NCBI RefSeq assembly: GCF_900107815.1
Contig: NZ_FNRK01000010.1
Span: forward strand, 38,965 to 102,964
Length of the DNA: 64,000 bases
From: Eubacterium aggregans
GTDB taxonomy: Bacteria; Bacillota; Clostridia; Eubacteriales; Eubacteriaceae
Direction of reading: 5' to 3'
The translations under genes and the position numbers were made by a program. The notes beneath the pieces were generated by a model. It saw only the letters and a program-made list of their open reading frames with translations, made no database searches and was not told where the DNA came from. Numbering within the stretch: position 1 is the first letter of the stretch; every line of letters begins with the position of its first letter. Of this stretch, positions 53,662 through 61,871 are shown in pieces.

Positions 53662-55050
53662 ATGAGTTTTTTAGATAAAACAATTAACGAATTAATTAAT
53701 ACCGAATTCAAATGCAGCTGTGGGAAGACCCATTTGGCCAATATCCAGAATATTGCCATTGGGAAGGGTGTGATCGGCCAGTTGGGCGCAATGATTGACA
53801 AGCAGGTCATAAAGGACGACCGAGTCTTTGATAAGGCCGTGGATAAGATCTTCGTGGTCAGCGATATCAATACCGAGGGGGTGGCGGGGAAGGACGTCAA
53901 GGAACGGCTGACGAAGGCGGGCTATTCCACAACGGATTATGTATTCCCCCATGCCTCCATGCATGCCGAAGACCGGTATGTGGAAGAGATGCGTGCTAGG
54001 CTTCCCGAGGATATTGCTCTGATCATCGCTGTGGGTTCGGGCTCTCTCAATGATATTACCCGTTATGTGGCTTTTCATGCCGGGGTTCCTTACTACATTG
54101 TGGCCACGGCGCCCTCCATGGATGGCTACGCCTCCAATGTTTCGCCCCTGGTCCACAATAATTTGAAAATTACGTACACGGCGGAATGTGCCGCTGCTAT
54201 CATCGGTGATACGGATTATCTGGCCACGGCGCCCATGCATATGATTGCCGCTGGTTTAGGGGATGTCCTTGGGAAATATCTGGCTATCAGCGATTGGCGA
54301 ATCTCCCAGGTGATTAATGGGGAATACTACTGCCCTGAGGTTGGGGAGCTTGTGCTGTATTCCGTTAAGAAATGTGTGGATACGGTGCCAGGGCTTGAAA
54401 AACGAGACCCCACCGCTCTCCAATATCTCATGGAATCCCTGGTGCTCATCGGCATCGCCATGAGCTACATTGGCTTCTCCCGGCCCGCCTCTTCTTCGGA
54501 GCACCATATTGCTCACTTCCTGGAAATGAAGGCAATCTTCGCCGGGGAATACGGTGAGCTCCATGGCACCAATGTGGGGATGGCGACCTGTCTCATTGGG
54601 GAAATGTATAAGAGCTTTTTAGCGAAGCCCCTGGATTACGATAAGGCCCGGGCCCATGCGATAGCCTTTGATCACGATGTCTGGGTAACAGAAATCAAAC
54701 GTTCCTTTGGCTTAGGGGCGGATGAGGTGATTAAGCTGTACGATACGGCCCGACAAAATGATGGGGATGCGGTGCTGAAGCGCATCGATGCCATTGAGGC
54801 TCATGAGGATGAGATTTTGGGGATGGTGCGGGACGTGAGTGAGAAGCTGGCGGCCTGTCCGGCGCTTTTAGGCTGTTTGGGGGGCTTGACGGATCCGTCC
54901 GGCTATCCGCTGACCCAAGGGGATATGGTGGATATTATCACCTATGCCAAGGAACTGCGGAACCGCTATGGCACCCTACAGCTCTTCTACGATTTGGGGA
55001 TGTTAAATGACATTGCCCAGGAGATGGCAACGCGTTACATGAAAAAATAA
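53662..55050 (+). CDS. araM: sn-Glycerol-1-phosphate dehydrogenase, AraM type
   Basis: A 462-residue member of the iron-alcohol-dehydrogenase/dehydroquinate synthase fold. NAD-binding motifs are VGSGSLNDITRYVA and TAPSMDGYASNVSPLVHN; the metal ligands should lie in the conserved aspartate near IGDTDYLATAPMHMIAAG and the histidines of HHIAHFLEM and GELHGTNVGMATC. Bacterial AraM reduces dihydroxyacetone phosphate to glycerol-1-phosphate, the archaeal stereoisomer. At 462 residues it is longer than the Bacillus protein. CAGGAGAGC precedes its ATG. It forms an operon with araB. Confidence 0.9.
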   Translation: MSFLDKTINELINTEFKCSCGKTHLANIQNIAIGKGVIGQLGAMIDKQVIKDDRVFDKAVDKIFVVSDINTEGVAGKDVKERLTKAGYSTTDYVFPHASMHAEDRYVEEMRARLPEDIALIIAVGSGSLNDITRYVAFHAGVPYYIVATAPSMDGYASNVSPLVHNNLKITYTAECAAAIIGDTDYLATAPMHMIAAGLGDVLGKYLAISDWRISQVINGEYYCPEVGELVLYSVKKCVDTVPGLEKRDPTALQYLMESLVLIGIAMSYIGFSRPASSSEHHIAHFLEMKAIFAGEYGELHGTNVGMATCLIGEMYKSFLAKPLDYDKARAHAIAFDHDVWVTEIKRSFGLGADEVIKLYDTARQNDGDAVLKRIDAIEAHEDEILGMVRDVSEKLAACPALLGCLGGLTDPSGYPLTQGDMVDIITYAKELRNRYGTLQLFYDLGMLNDIAQEMATRYMKK

Positions 55051-55084
55051 TAAAGGGTGGCAAAGTGCCACAGTGCTGTGAAAA

Positions 55085-55109
55085 GGGGGGGCGCGTTTTG
55101 CGACCCCCC
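55085..55109. terminator. GC-rich terminator between araM and the convergent gene
   Basis: Stem GGGGGGGCGC/GCGACCCCCC with a GTTTT loop and one bulge. On the minus strand it is followed by TTTT, on the plus strand by a T-rich stretch. Confidence 0.75.
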
Positions 55110-55117
55110 TCATTCTT

Positions 55118-56251
55118 TTATTTCACAAAAAACTGCATCATCCCTTCGATGAAGGTATCCACGTCAGCGTCCTCTAAAACAAAGGGCGGGAAGAGGCAGA
55201 CCACGGATGGACGCCACTGTGAGCAGTGGACGAGTATCCCCCGGGATGCCATAAAGCTTTGGAAATCCTTGGCTTTTCCCGGTTTTTGAAAATCCAGGAA
55301 AAGGCATAGCCCAACCCCACGGAATAAAAAGGTTTCTGTGGTGTTAGCGTCCAGGGCCCGAACCTTCCCAAGAAAGCGGTGCCCCAGGGACTGTATACGA
55401 AGCAGCATGTCATCGTGTACCAGGGACTCTAAAAGCACTTTAAACATAAGCAGTCCTCCGGCATCCGATGGACGAAGAGTCGGTGCTTGGTCGGTAATGG
55501 CCTTTTTATACTTTCTAGTGGTTGCCAAGAGGTGGATTTGGCGATCTCCCAAGAGGTCACCGCTATAGACCAGTAGATCAGGCTTGGCATTGTAGTAAGC
55601 AGTGGTAAACACCTGCCCCGTTCGCCCCAGTCCGATACTGCTTTCAATCCAAATGAGGGGAATGCCGGATTTATTGATAAATTGAAGCAGAGAGGCCATT
55701 TCCTCTGGGGTGGCCAGACGGCCCTTCTCCTTGATGTAGGGGTCAATAATGAAGGCTGCGGTATTTTTTTTCTGATCCTTTAAAAAGCGCTCCAAATCTC
55801 CAAAATCTTCGATGTTATGGTAATCGTTGATGGCGGTAATCCTTTCTCCGGAAAGATGAAAGGGGAGTCCTGTGGACTCCAGGGTCAGGAAATTTTTGTT
55901 CTTTTTCGTTAAAAAAGTTTGGCTTAGGATGTTACCGAAATCGGTTTGGTTGAAATAAAGGGACTTAAGTCCCTTGGGGAGCTGGGAAATGAGAAGCCCC
56001 TGGATTTCCGTGATGAGCACATCGATATTAATGGGGGAACCCGAGGCCCGTTGAGTCATTACCGCAGCGTTAATGCGCTGATTAATGGTGGAATTCAGGT
56101 ATCCAAAGTCCCAGAGCAGGCAGTCAGAATAATACCCGATGTATTCCCTGCAGTTGGAATCCCTAAGGTACTGCATATGGGGGGAGGTGATGGTGAACAG
56201 GTCATTAAAGAGATGGCTCAGTTGATGTGAGGTGTGATTTTCTTTTCCCAT
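55118..56251 (-). CDS. Degenerate class III aminotransferase-fold protein
   Basis: A 377-residue protein that keeps the outline of class III aminotransferases: AAFIIDPYIKEKGRLATPEE corresponds to the mid-protein substrate region and SSIGLGRTGQVF to the T-G-x-G-R-T-G block. Key catalytic residues are changed. Where the family has Asp-Glu before that block there is I202-E203, so the pyridine-nitrogen aspartate is missing. Where the PLP lysine is expected after the P-D motif, the sequence is LVYSGDLLGD with no lysine. The frame is complete with AAGGAGA before the ATG at 56251, so this looks like a retained pseudo-enzyme. Function unknown. It faces araM. Confidence 0.7.
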   Translation of the reverse strand: MGKENHTSHQLSHLFNDLFTITSPHMQYLRDSNCREYIGYYSDCLLWDFGYLNSTINQRINAAVMTQRASGSPINIDVLITEIQGLLISQLPKGLKSLYFNQTDFGNILSQTFLTKKNKNFLTLESTGLPFHLSGERITAINDYHNIEDFGDLERFLKDQKKNTAAFIIDPYIKEKGRLATPEEMASLLQFINKSGIPLIWIESSIGLGRTGQVFTTAYYNAKPDLLVYSGDLLGDRQIHLLATTRKYKKAITDQAPTLRPSDAGGLLMFKVLLESLVHDDMLLRIQSLGHRFLGKVRALDANTTETFLFRGVGLCLFLDFQKPGKAKDFQSFMASRGILVHCSQWRPSVVCLFPPFVLEDADVDTFIEGMMQFFVK

Positions 56252-56300
56252 GGTGTGTCTCCTTATCAATAATTTATAGGTATGATTCCAGGCTGGTTAT

Positions 56301-56327
56301 AAAAAACGACGCCGGGAAGGCGTCGCT
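56301..56327 (-). terminator. Terminator of the DUF1858 gene
   Basis: Read on the minus strand: GCGACGCC, short loop, GGCGTCGT and a run of six T. Confidence 0.87.
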
Positions 56328-56334
56328 TTCATAA

Positions 56335-56547
56335 TTACTTGACTGCACTTAACGCGTTGTTAATGGCCTTAACCATTTCGTCAGCATCGATCCCGTGGGC
56401 AGCACACCCTTGTTCGATGTTTTCAAAACGGGCGGCCATGCAGCCGAAACAATGCATTCCAAAAGCCTGGAATACCGGAACAGAGTCCGGATATTGTTCG
56501 ACGGCTTCTAAAATGCCCATATCTTTTGTCACTTTTGCTTCTGACAT
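56335..56547 (-). CDS. DUF1858 protein, hybrid-cluster-protein-associated redox disulfide type
   Basis: A 70-residue cytoplasmic protein with the pattern KDMGILEAVEQYPDSVPVFQAFGM followed by HCFGC, a C-x-x-C redox pair at about residues 33-36. This small family is known for co-occurring with hybrid cluster proteins and is presumed to act by thiol-disulfide exchange. Here hcp is 27 kb away, so the link is by family only. AGGAGGATAT lies before the ATG. It is a single-gene unit with its own terminator. Confidence 0.9.
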   Translation of the reverse strand: MSEAKVTKDMGILEAVEQYPDSVPVFQAFGMHCFGCMAARFENIEQGCAAHGIDADEMVKAINNALSAVK

Positions 56548-56634
56548 AATATCCTCCTATAATGATTTTTTTAACATGTCTATTATATAATTAATAAAAG
56601 ATAAAGGCAAGTCATGAATTTCCAAGTAAAGCTC

Positions 56635-56663
56635 TTGCTAATTTATGAAATCCATTGTATAAT
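56635..56663 (+). promoter_or_regulatory. Promoter of the HPr gene
   Basis: TTGCTA (56635-56640) and TATAAT (56658-56663), spacer 17. Confidence 0.75.
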
Positions 56664-56701
56664 GTAATCGATAGAAAATTCCGATAGAAGGGGTGTGTGA
56701 C

Positions 56702-56974
56702 GTGATAACGAAAAATGTGGTGATTAAAAACCGCGCGGGTTTACACTCGAAACCAGCATCTGTGTTTGTACAAAATACAAATCGGTTTGCCAGTGAAATC
56801 TATATCAGCAAAGGGTCTACCCGTGTCAATGCCAAAAGCATCATGGGAGTCATGATTCTATCCGTGCAGCAGGGGGACGAAATTACCCTTGAGATTGCCG
56901 GAGATGATGAAGCCGCCGCAATGACAAAACTCGAGAACCTGATCGACAGCAAATTTGGAATGAAGGACGAATAA
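56702..56974 (+). CDS. ptsH: HPr family phosphocarrier protein
   Basis: A 90-residue HPr. The phosphorylated histidine is in NRAGLHSKPASVFVQ (usually LHARPA) and the regulatory serine in NAKSIMGVMILSVQQGDEI, at the position phosphorylated by HPr kinase in Firmicutes. It can serve the sugar phosphotransferase system and catabolite control. It could instead be a Crh-like regulatory form, but the active histidine is present. I chose GTG 56702, spaced from GAAGGGG; GTG 56693 lies too near that site. No PTS genes are next to it. Confidence 0.88.
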   Translation: MITKNVVIKNRAGLHSKPASVFVQNTNRFASEIYISKGSTRVNAKSIMGVMILSVQQGDEITLEIAGDDEAAAMTKLENLIDSKFGMKDE

Positions 56975-57018
56975 ATCTTTGGGAAAGCTTGGTAAACGCC
57001 CCAAGGTCATGATATGAT

Positions 57019-57063
57019 AAAGAAGGTGGATTTCCATTAGGATGTTCATCTTCTTTGTTTTTT
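57019..57063 (+). terminator. Terminator after the HPr gene
   Basis: Stem AAAGAAGGTGGA/TTCATCTTCTTT with G-T pairing and a 14-base loop, then GTTTTTTAG, before cobS. Confidence 0.75.
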
Positions 57064-57088
57064 AGTCCATTGAAATTAAGGAGTATGT

Positions 57089-57856
57089 ATGCGTAAATTA
57101 TTAATTGCCATTTCGTTTTTTACCCGCATTAAAATTAATGTGGCGGATGTGACGGAGGATGAGTTTTATCAGTCCATGACCGCCATGCCCATTGTAGGGC
57201 TGCTCATTGGGCTGTGGCTGTATCTGGTAGCCTGGCTTACGGGCTTTCTTCGCGTTCCAGCCATTGGTGGGGTCATCCTCATCTTGGCCTATCTCTTTAT
57301 TTCCGGAGGCCTCCATTTAGATGGGGTGGCCGACACCACCGATGGTCTGATGAGCGCTAGAGACCGGGCTCGGGTGATGGAAATCATGAAGGACAGCCGA
57401 CTGGGCTCTTTTGGGGCCATCGCCTTAATCATCCTCTTTCTGGGGAGCTTTGCCGCTTACCAGACCATCCTACCCCTGTACCCCGTGGCCATTGTTCTGG
57501 CCCCGGTGGTGGGCCGCTTCTGTGGTATCCAGAATTGTTACTTCTCCATCTATGCCGAGGGGGGCGGCGGACTGGGAAAACGCATTGTGGAGATCACCCG
57601 GTTTTGGCATGTGGCCCTGTATTTTATCCTGATCATGGGCCTAGGGTACGTATTCATTGGTTGGGTCGCCGGTGTGGCTACCCTGGGGGCCATGGTCATG
57701 GCCGCTTACCTCTGCCACCTCTTTAAAAAAAGCATTGGGGGGATGACTGGAGATACCATCGGCATGACCATAGAGCTTTGCCAACTCACTTACCTGCTGG
57801 TGGCCGCCGTGGTGGCGGTGAACTGGCCGGCCTTATGCGTGGGGGTGGTGGGATGA
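57089..57856 (+). CDS. cobS: Adenosylcobinamide-GDP ribazoletransferase
   Basis: A 255-residue polytopic membrane protein that joins adenosylcobinamide-GDP and ribazole in the last step of B12 assembly. The CobS hallmark SGGLHLDGVADTTDGLMSA is intact near residue 75, with the second block MKDSRLGSFGAIALI after it. About six hydrophobic segments. No other cob genes are near. AAGGAG precedes ATG 57089. The stop overlaps the YgiQ start by four bases (ATGA). B12 demand in this organism is clear from nrdJ. Confidence 0.94.
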   Translation: MRKLLIAISFFTRIKINVADVTEDEFYQSMTAMPIVGLLIGLWLYLVAWLTGFLRVPAIGGVILILAYLFISGGLHLDGVADTTDGLMSARDRARVMEIMKDSRLGSFGAIALIILFLGSFAAYQTILPLYPVAIVLAPVVGRFCGIQNCYFSIYAEGGGGLGKRIVEITRFWHVALYFILIMGLGYVFIGWVAGVATLGAMVMAAYLCHLFKKSIGGMTGDTIGMTIELCQLTYLLVAAVVAVNWPALCVGVVG

Positions 57857-59697
57857 AACAACAACCCTTGCCCTTTCCGAAAAACCAGGATGAGATGGCG
57901 GCCCTGGGATGGGCAGAACCGGATTTTATTCTGGTGACTGGGGATGCCTTTGTGGATCATTCCAGCTGTGGGGCGGCCATCATCGCCCGGGTCTTAAATG
58001 CTCATGGCTACCGGGTGGGGGTCATCAGCCAGCCCCGGTGGCAGGGACCGGAGGAGATAAAGGCCCTGGGCCCGCCGCGCCTTGGATTTCTGGTGACCGC
58101 TGGCAATCTGGATTCCATGGTGAACCATTACACGGTGAATAAAAAGAAGCGCCACGATGATGCCTATTCTGCAGGGGGGGTCCCTGGGAAACGCCCGAAT
58201 CGTGCCATCATCACTTACTGCAGCCTCATCCGCTACGCCTTTCCCGGGTGCCCCATTATCATCGGAGGGATAGAGGCCAGCCTGCGGCGGTTTGCCCATT
58301 ACGATTATTGGCAGGACGGGGTGCGGCGGCCCATCCTGTACGACTGTCAGGGGGACTTAGTGGTTTATGGCATGGGGGAGAAGGCCATCCTGGAGGTAGC
58401 CGAGGCTCTGAAGGCCGGACTGCCGGTGGACGCCCTGACCTATATTCGGGGAACGGGCTGCCTGGTGACGGAAAAGCCCCAGGAGGGCATCTTCCTCCCC
58501 AGCTTTGCCCAGGTGGCCGGGGATAAACAGGCCTTTGCCCAGGGCGCTGCCCTCATCCAGGGGTCGAACGATCCCTTTTGTGAAGAGCCCTATATCCAGG
58601 AGGTGGACGGCGTCTATTTTATGCAGAATCCCCCTCAGATGCCCCTGACGGAGATGGAGATGGACGATATTTATGATTTGCCCTATACCGGCAGGCTGCT
58701 GGGGGGCGGGTCGCCGGTCCCCAGCTTTGAAGAGGTGAAATTCAGCGTCACCGCCAATCGAGGGTGCTTTGGCAGCTGTGCCTTCTGTGCCCTGGCCATC
58801 CACCAGGGTCGGTATATGCAGAGACGGAGCAAGGCCTCTATTTTAGGGGAAATTAAGAAAATGACACAGATGTCAGATTTTAAGGGGTACATCCACGATA
58901 TCGGGGGACCCACGGCGAACTTCAGAAATCCGGCCTGTGAAAAACAAACAACCTCCGGAGTCTGCCGCCATCGGGAATGTTTATTTCCAACCCCCTGTAA
59001 AAATCTGGATTGCGATGAGCGAGCTTATTGTGATATTCTAAAGGAAGCCCGGCAGATCCCCGGGGTTAAAAAGGTCTTTGTGCGCTCCGGTATCCGTTAC
59101 GATTATCTCCTTAAGGATAAGGAAAGCGGTCTCCTTAAGGAGCTGGTGAAATACCATATCAGCGGCCAGCTCCGGGTGGCTCCGGAGCATCTGGGGAATA
59201 CGGTACTATCGGCCATGGGCAAGCCGGCTTTTGAGGTTTACGAGGCCTTTGTGGCCCGTTTTGAGGCCATGAATCGGAAACTGGGCATGGAACAGTACAT
59301 CGTCCCTTATTTCATCAGCAGCCATCCGGGGAGCACCTTACAGGATGCGGTGGCGCTGAGTGTCTATTTCAAGGCTCATCGCATGATCCCCGAGCAGGTC
59401 CAGGATTTTTATCCCACCCCGGGAAGTCTGGCTACGGCCATGTATTACACCGGGATCGATCCCCGGACCATGGCCCCCATTTATGTGCCCAAGGGGCGTG
59501 AAAAAACCCTCCAGCGGGCACTGCTGCAGTTTAATAACCCGAAGAATAAAGCCCTGGTCCGGGAAGCCTTAATCAAGGCCGGACGCCAGGATTTAATGGG
59601 ACCGGGAAAAGATGCCCTTATCTGGGCACCCCCATCCAAGGGCCCAAAGAACCCACAAAAAGGAAGGAAGACGCCCCCCCGGGGCAAGAGAAGGTGA
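57853..59697 (+). CDS. YgiQ-family radical SAM protein
   Basis: A 614-residue UPF0313 protein. The N-terminal part has DFILVTGDAFVDHSSCGAAI and AIITYCSLIRYAFP, as in B12-binding-like radical SAM proteins; the cluster motif C-x3-C-x2-C is in NRGCFGSCAFCALAIHQG. The phrases GGIEASLRRFAHYDYW and RVAPEHL are family markers. The C-terminus is a basic, low-complexity tail (KGPKNPQKGRKTPPRGKRR). Function is not established. ATG 57853 overlaps the cobS stop; a longer frame inside cobS is rejected. Confidence 0.92.
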   Translation: MKQQPLPFPKNQDEMAALGWAEPDFILVTGDAFVDHSSCGAAIIARVLNAHGYRVGVISQPRWQGPEEIKALGPPRLGFLVTAGNLDSMVNHYTVNKKKRHDDAYSAGGVPGKRPNRAIITYCSLIRYAFPGCPIIIGGIEASLRRFAHYDYWQDGVRRPILYDCQGDLVVYGMGEKAILEVAEALKAGLPVDALTYIRGTGCLVTEKPQEGIFLPSFAQVAGDKQAFAQGAALIQGSNDPFCEEPYIQEVDGVYFMQNPPQMPLTEMEMDDIYDLPYTGRLLGGGSPVPSFEEVKFSVTANRGCFGSCAFCALAIHQGRYMQRRSKASILGEIKKMTQMSDFKGYIHDIGGPTANFRNPACEKQTTSGVCRHRECLFPTPCKNLDCDERAYCDILKEARQIPGVKKVFVRSGIRYDYLLKDKESGLLKELVKYHISGQLRVAPEHLGNTVLSAMGKPAFEVYEAFVARFEAMNRKLGMEQYIVPYFISSHPGSTLQDAVALSVYFKAHRMIPEQVQDFYPTPGSLATAMYYTGIDPRTMAPIYVPKGREKTLQRALLQFNNPKNKALVREALIKAGRQDLMGPGKDALIWAPPSKGPKNPQKGRKTPPRGKRR

Positions 59698-59701
59698 CGA
59701 A

Positions 59702-60079
59702 ATGAATGAAAAATTAACCCAATCCATCGAAGATTATATTGAAACCATCTACCTGGATTATTCAAAGGAAGGGAAGGGCGTCCGGGTGACGGACTTGGCC
59801 ACGGCCATGAAGGTGACCAAGGCCAGCGCCAACGATGCTGTCCGGAAACTGAAGGAGATGGGCTATGTGGAGCACGAGCGCTATGGCCAGATCTACCTCA
59901 CCGAGGCCGGAAAGGCCAAGGGCATGGCCATTTATGAAAAGCACTGCCTGATTATGCGCTTTTTAACGGATGTCCTAAAGGTGAGTGCCCCGGTGGCCGA
60001 GGAAGATGCCTGTAATATCGAGCATATTATCAGTGACGAAACCTTTGAGAAATTGAAAGGATTTTTAAATGCAGACTAA
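59702..60079 (+). CDS. DtxR/MntR-family metal-dependent regulator
   Basis: A 125-residue two-domain regulator without the C-terminal SH3 domain. The winged helix is at about residues 5-70 (RVTDLATAMKVTKASANDAVRKL), and the metal-binding and dimer domain contains LTEAGKAKGMAIYEKHCLIMRF and CNIEHIISDE. It should sense Fe(II) or Mn(II). feoAB at 24803 is a possible target. AAGGTG lies before ATG 59702. The 3' end overlaps the methyltransferase gene by 11 bases. Confidence 0.88.
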   Translation: MNEKLTQSIEDYIETIYLDYSKEGKGVRVTDLATAMKVTKASANDAVRKLKEMGYVEHERYGQIYLTEAGKAKGMAIYEKHCLIMRFLTDVLKVSAPVAEEDACNIEHIISDETFEKLKGFLNAD

Positions 60080-61430
60080 CCCCCTAGCGGTGGGTGAGCA
60101 CCTCACCCTCACCATTATGGATTTTACCCAGAAGGGCCAGGGTATCGGCCGGGTCCATGGCTTGACGATTTTTGTGGATGATGGGGTGCCGGGAGATACG
60201 GTGCGGGTGGCCATTACAGCGGTGAAGCCCCGGTACGGCGTAGGGCGGATCATCGCCATTGAGACGCCTTCTCCTGATCGGATCACCCCGGATTGCCCGT
60301 ATTTTGGGGAGTGTGGGGGATGTCAGACCCAGCAGATGACCTACGGGGCGGAGCTTCGGCTCAAGCGCAAATTTGTGGTGGATGCTCTGTCCCGGATCGG
60401 CGGGGTGGCCGACGCGGAGGACCGGGTGGCCGAAACCCTGGGGATGGAAAATCCCTGTCGTTACCGGAATAAAGCCCAGTTCAAGGTGGATGCCTCGGGC
60501 GTTGGCTTTTATAAGCGCCAGAGCCATGGCCTCATTCCCATTGCGGATTGCCTAAACCAGCAGGTGAGCTGTCGGGCGGTCATTGCCGCCGGGGAGGCGC
60601 TGGTGTCTGAGGGCATCCTGACCCCTTACAATGAGGCCCGGCACCGGGGGGAACTCCGGGGAATCGTCCAGCGGACGAGTACTCAGGGGGATGAAATGCT
60701 GACCCTGGTGGTGTCCACCTGGGACGAGGCCAAGGCTCAGGGGATCATCGACTTCCTGGTCCCCCGCATCCCGGGCCTTAAGAGCCTGAATGTGAATATC
60801 AATGCCCGGCCGGGCAATACCATTTTGGGGAAGGAGACCCGGTGCCTTTGGGGGGAACCCCGGATTGAGGAGACCCTTGGGCATTTGGCTTTTTCCATTT
60901 CTCCCCGGTCCTTTTTCCAGGTCAATACCCAGCAAACCCTGGTGCTGTACCAAGAGGTCTTAAAGGCTGCGGCCCTGAGTGGGCATGAGGTGGTCTACGA
61001 TCTGTTTTGCGGGACGGGGACCATCGGTATTTTTTTAGCTGCCCAGGCCAGGTTGGTGGTGGGCATTGAGGTGATTGCCGATGCGGTGGTGGATGCCCGG
61101 GAGAATGCGGCCCGTAATGGGGTGGATAATGCGGTTTTCTACTGTGGCAAGGCGGAAGCCCTGGTGGCCCAGTGCATTGCCAGTGAGGGTCCCCCGGACC
61201 TGGTGGTGCTGGACCCTCCCCGGAAGGGAGTGGATGCCCATATCATCGAGCTAATCCACCATCACCGGGTTCCCCGGGTGGTGTATGTCTCCTGTAATCC
61301 GGCGACCCTGGCCCGGGACGTGAAGGCCTTCGGGGCCTTGGGATACGCCCTGAAAGGGGCCCGGCCGGTGGATGTTTTTTGTCGGACCGGGCATGTTGAG
61401 ACGGTAGTTCTGATGTCTAAGGTCAGGTAA
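60069..61430 (+). CDS. rlmD: 23S rRNA (uracil-5-)-methyltransferase RlmD/RumA-type
   Basis: A 453-residue TRAM-domain methyltransferase. The N-terminal TRAM domain covers about residues 8-65. The iron-sulfur cysteines are in CPYFGECGGCQ and a later C. The SAM motif is VYDLFCGTGTIGIF, the catalytic loop LDPPRKGVD, and the nucleophile region VYVSCNPATLARDV. Enzymes of this group make 5-methyluridine in 23S rRNA; the exact site is not determined. The start overlaps the DtxR-like gene, and a terminator follows. Confidence 0.92.
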   Translation: MQTNPLAVGEHLTLTIMDFTQKGQGIGRVHGLTIFVDDGVPGDTVRVAITAVKPRYGVGRIIAIETPSPDRITPDCPYFGECGGCQTQQMTYGAELRLKRKFVVDALSRIGGVADAEDRVAETLGMENPCRYRNKAQFKVDASGVGFYKRQSHGLIPIADCLNQQVSCRAVIAAGEALVSEGILTPYNEARHRGELRGIVQRTSTQGDEMLTLVVSTWDEAKAQGIIDFLVPRIPGLKSLNVNINARPGNTILGKETRCLWGEPRIEETLGHLAFSISPRSFFQVNTQQTLVLYQEVLKAAALSGHEVVYDLFCGTGTIGIFLAAQARLVVGIEVIADAVVDARENAARNGVDNAVFYCGKAEALVAQCIASEGPPDLVVLDPPRKGVDAHIIELIHHHRVPRVVYVSCNPATLARDVKAFGALGYALKGARPVDVFCRTGHVETVVLMSKVR

Positions 61431-61440
61431 ATAAGTGTGA

Positions 61441-61468
61441 AAAAGGCCTGATTTCAGGTCTTTTTTGC
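61441..61468 (+). terminator. Terminator after rlmD
   Basis: Hairpin AAGGCCTGA/TCAGGTCTT with TT in the loop and a T run. Confidence 0.82.
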
Positions 61469-61678
61469 TATTGAGAGTACGAAAACATCCAATCCGAGGT
61501 CTAAACCTAACGCTCTGCGGAAACAGGGCAAAAGGCAGGAAACAGAAAAAGAGTGTATAGTTTAGACGCCGATTTAGATGTCGGGCATTGAAGCAGTGAT
61601 TTAGATGACAGAGGAAGCTTAGGCAGCGGATTGGATATTCTGGAACAGTTGGATTTGTAGATATTATTTGGAGGTCAT
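61469..61678. other. Non-coding stretch at the entry to the accessory region
   Basis: No gene or RNA recognised. The phrase GATTTAGATG occurs twice (around 61571 and 61600), and a short frame near 61553-61663 reads LDADLDVGH, then a stop, then SSDLDDRGSLG, which may be a relic of a decayed gene. Base composition is richer in A than the preceding genes. Confidence 0.4.
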
Positions 61679-61813
61679 ATGAAAGTTGAATTTTTAGTTA
61701 ATACAGATATAAATGATGGTAGACAAATCTTTATTCAAGAAGCAGAATTCAAAAAAGCAAAGGATAACGAAGAAGAATTCAATAGTTTTGGGCTATCAAG
61801 CACATCAACTTGA
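61679..61813 (+). CDS. Small ORF, 44 residues
   Basis: Begins MKVEFLVNTDINDGRQIFIQ and ends FGLSSTST. GGAGGTC lies at 61670-61676, close to ideal for ATG 61679. The second half is rich in Lys and Glu and would be helical. I do not recognise it. It precedes the AAA ATPase by 58 bases in the same direction, so it may be a partner or an upstream control frame, or the start of a larger gene cut by an old frameshift. Confidence 0.45.
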   Translation: MKVEFLVNTDINDGRQIFIQEAEFKKAKDNEEEFNSFGLSSTST

Positions 61814-61871
61814 AAGAAGAACTGACCGATGCGCATATTTCCCTATTTGGCTTCTGACGGGAGGTGAAAGC

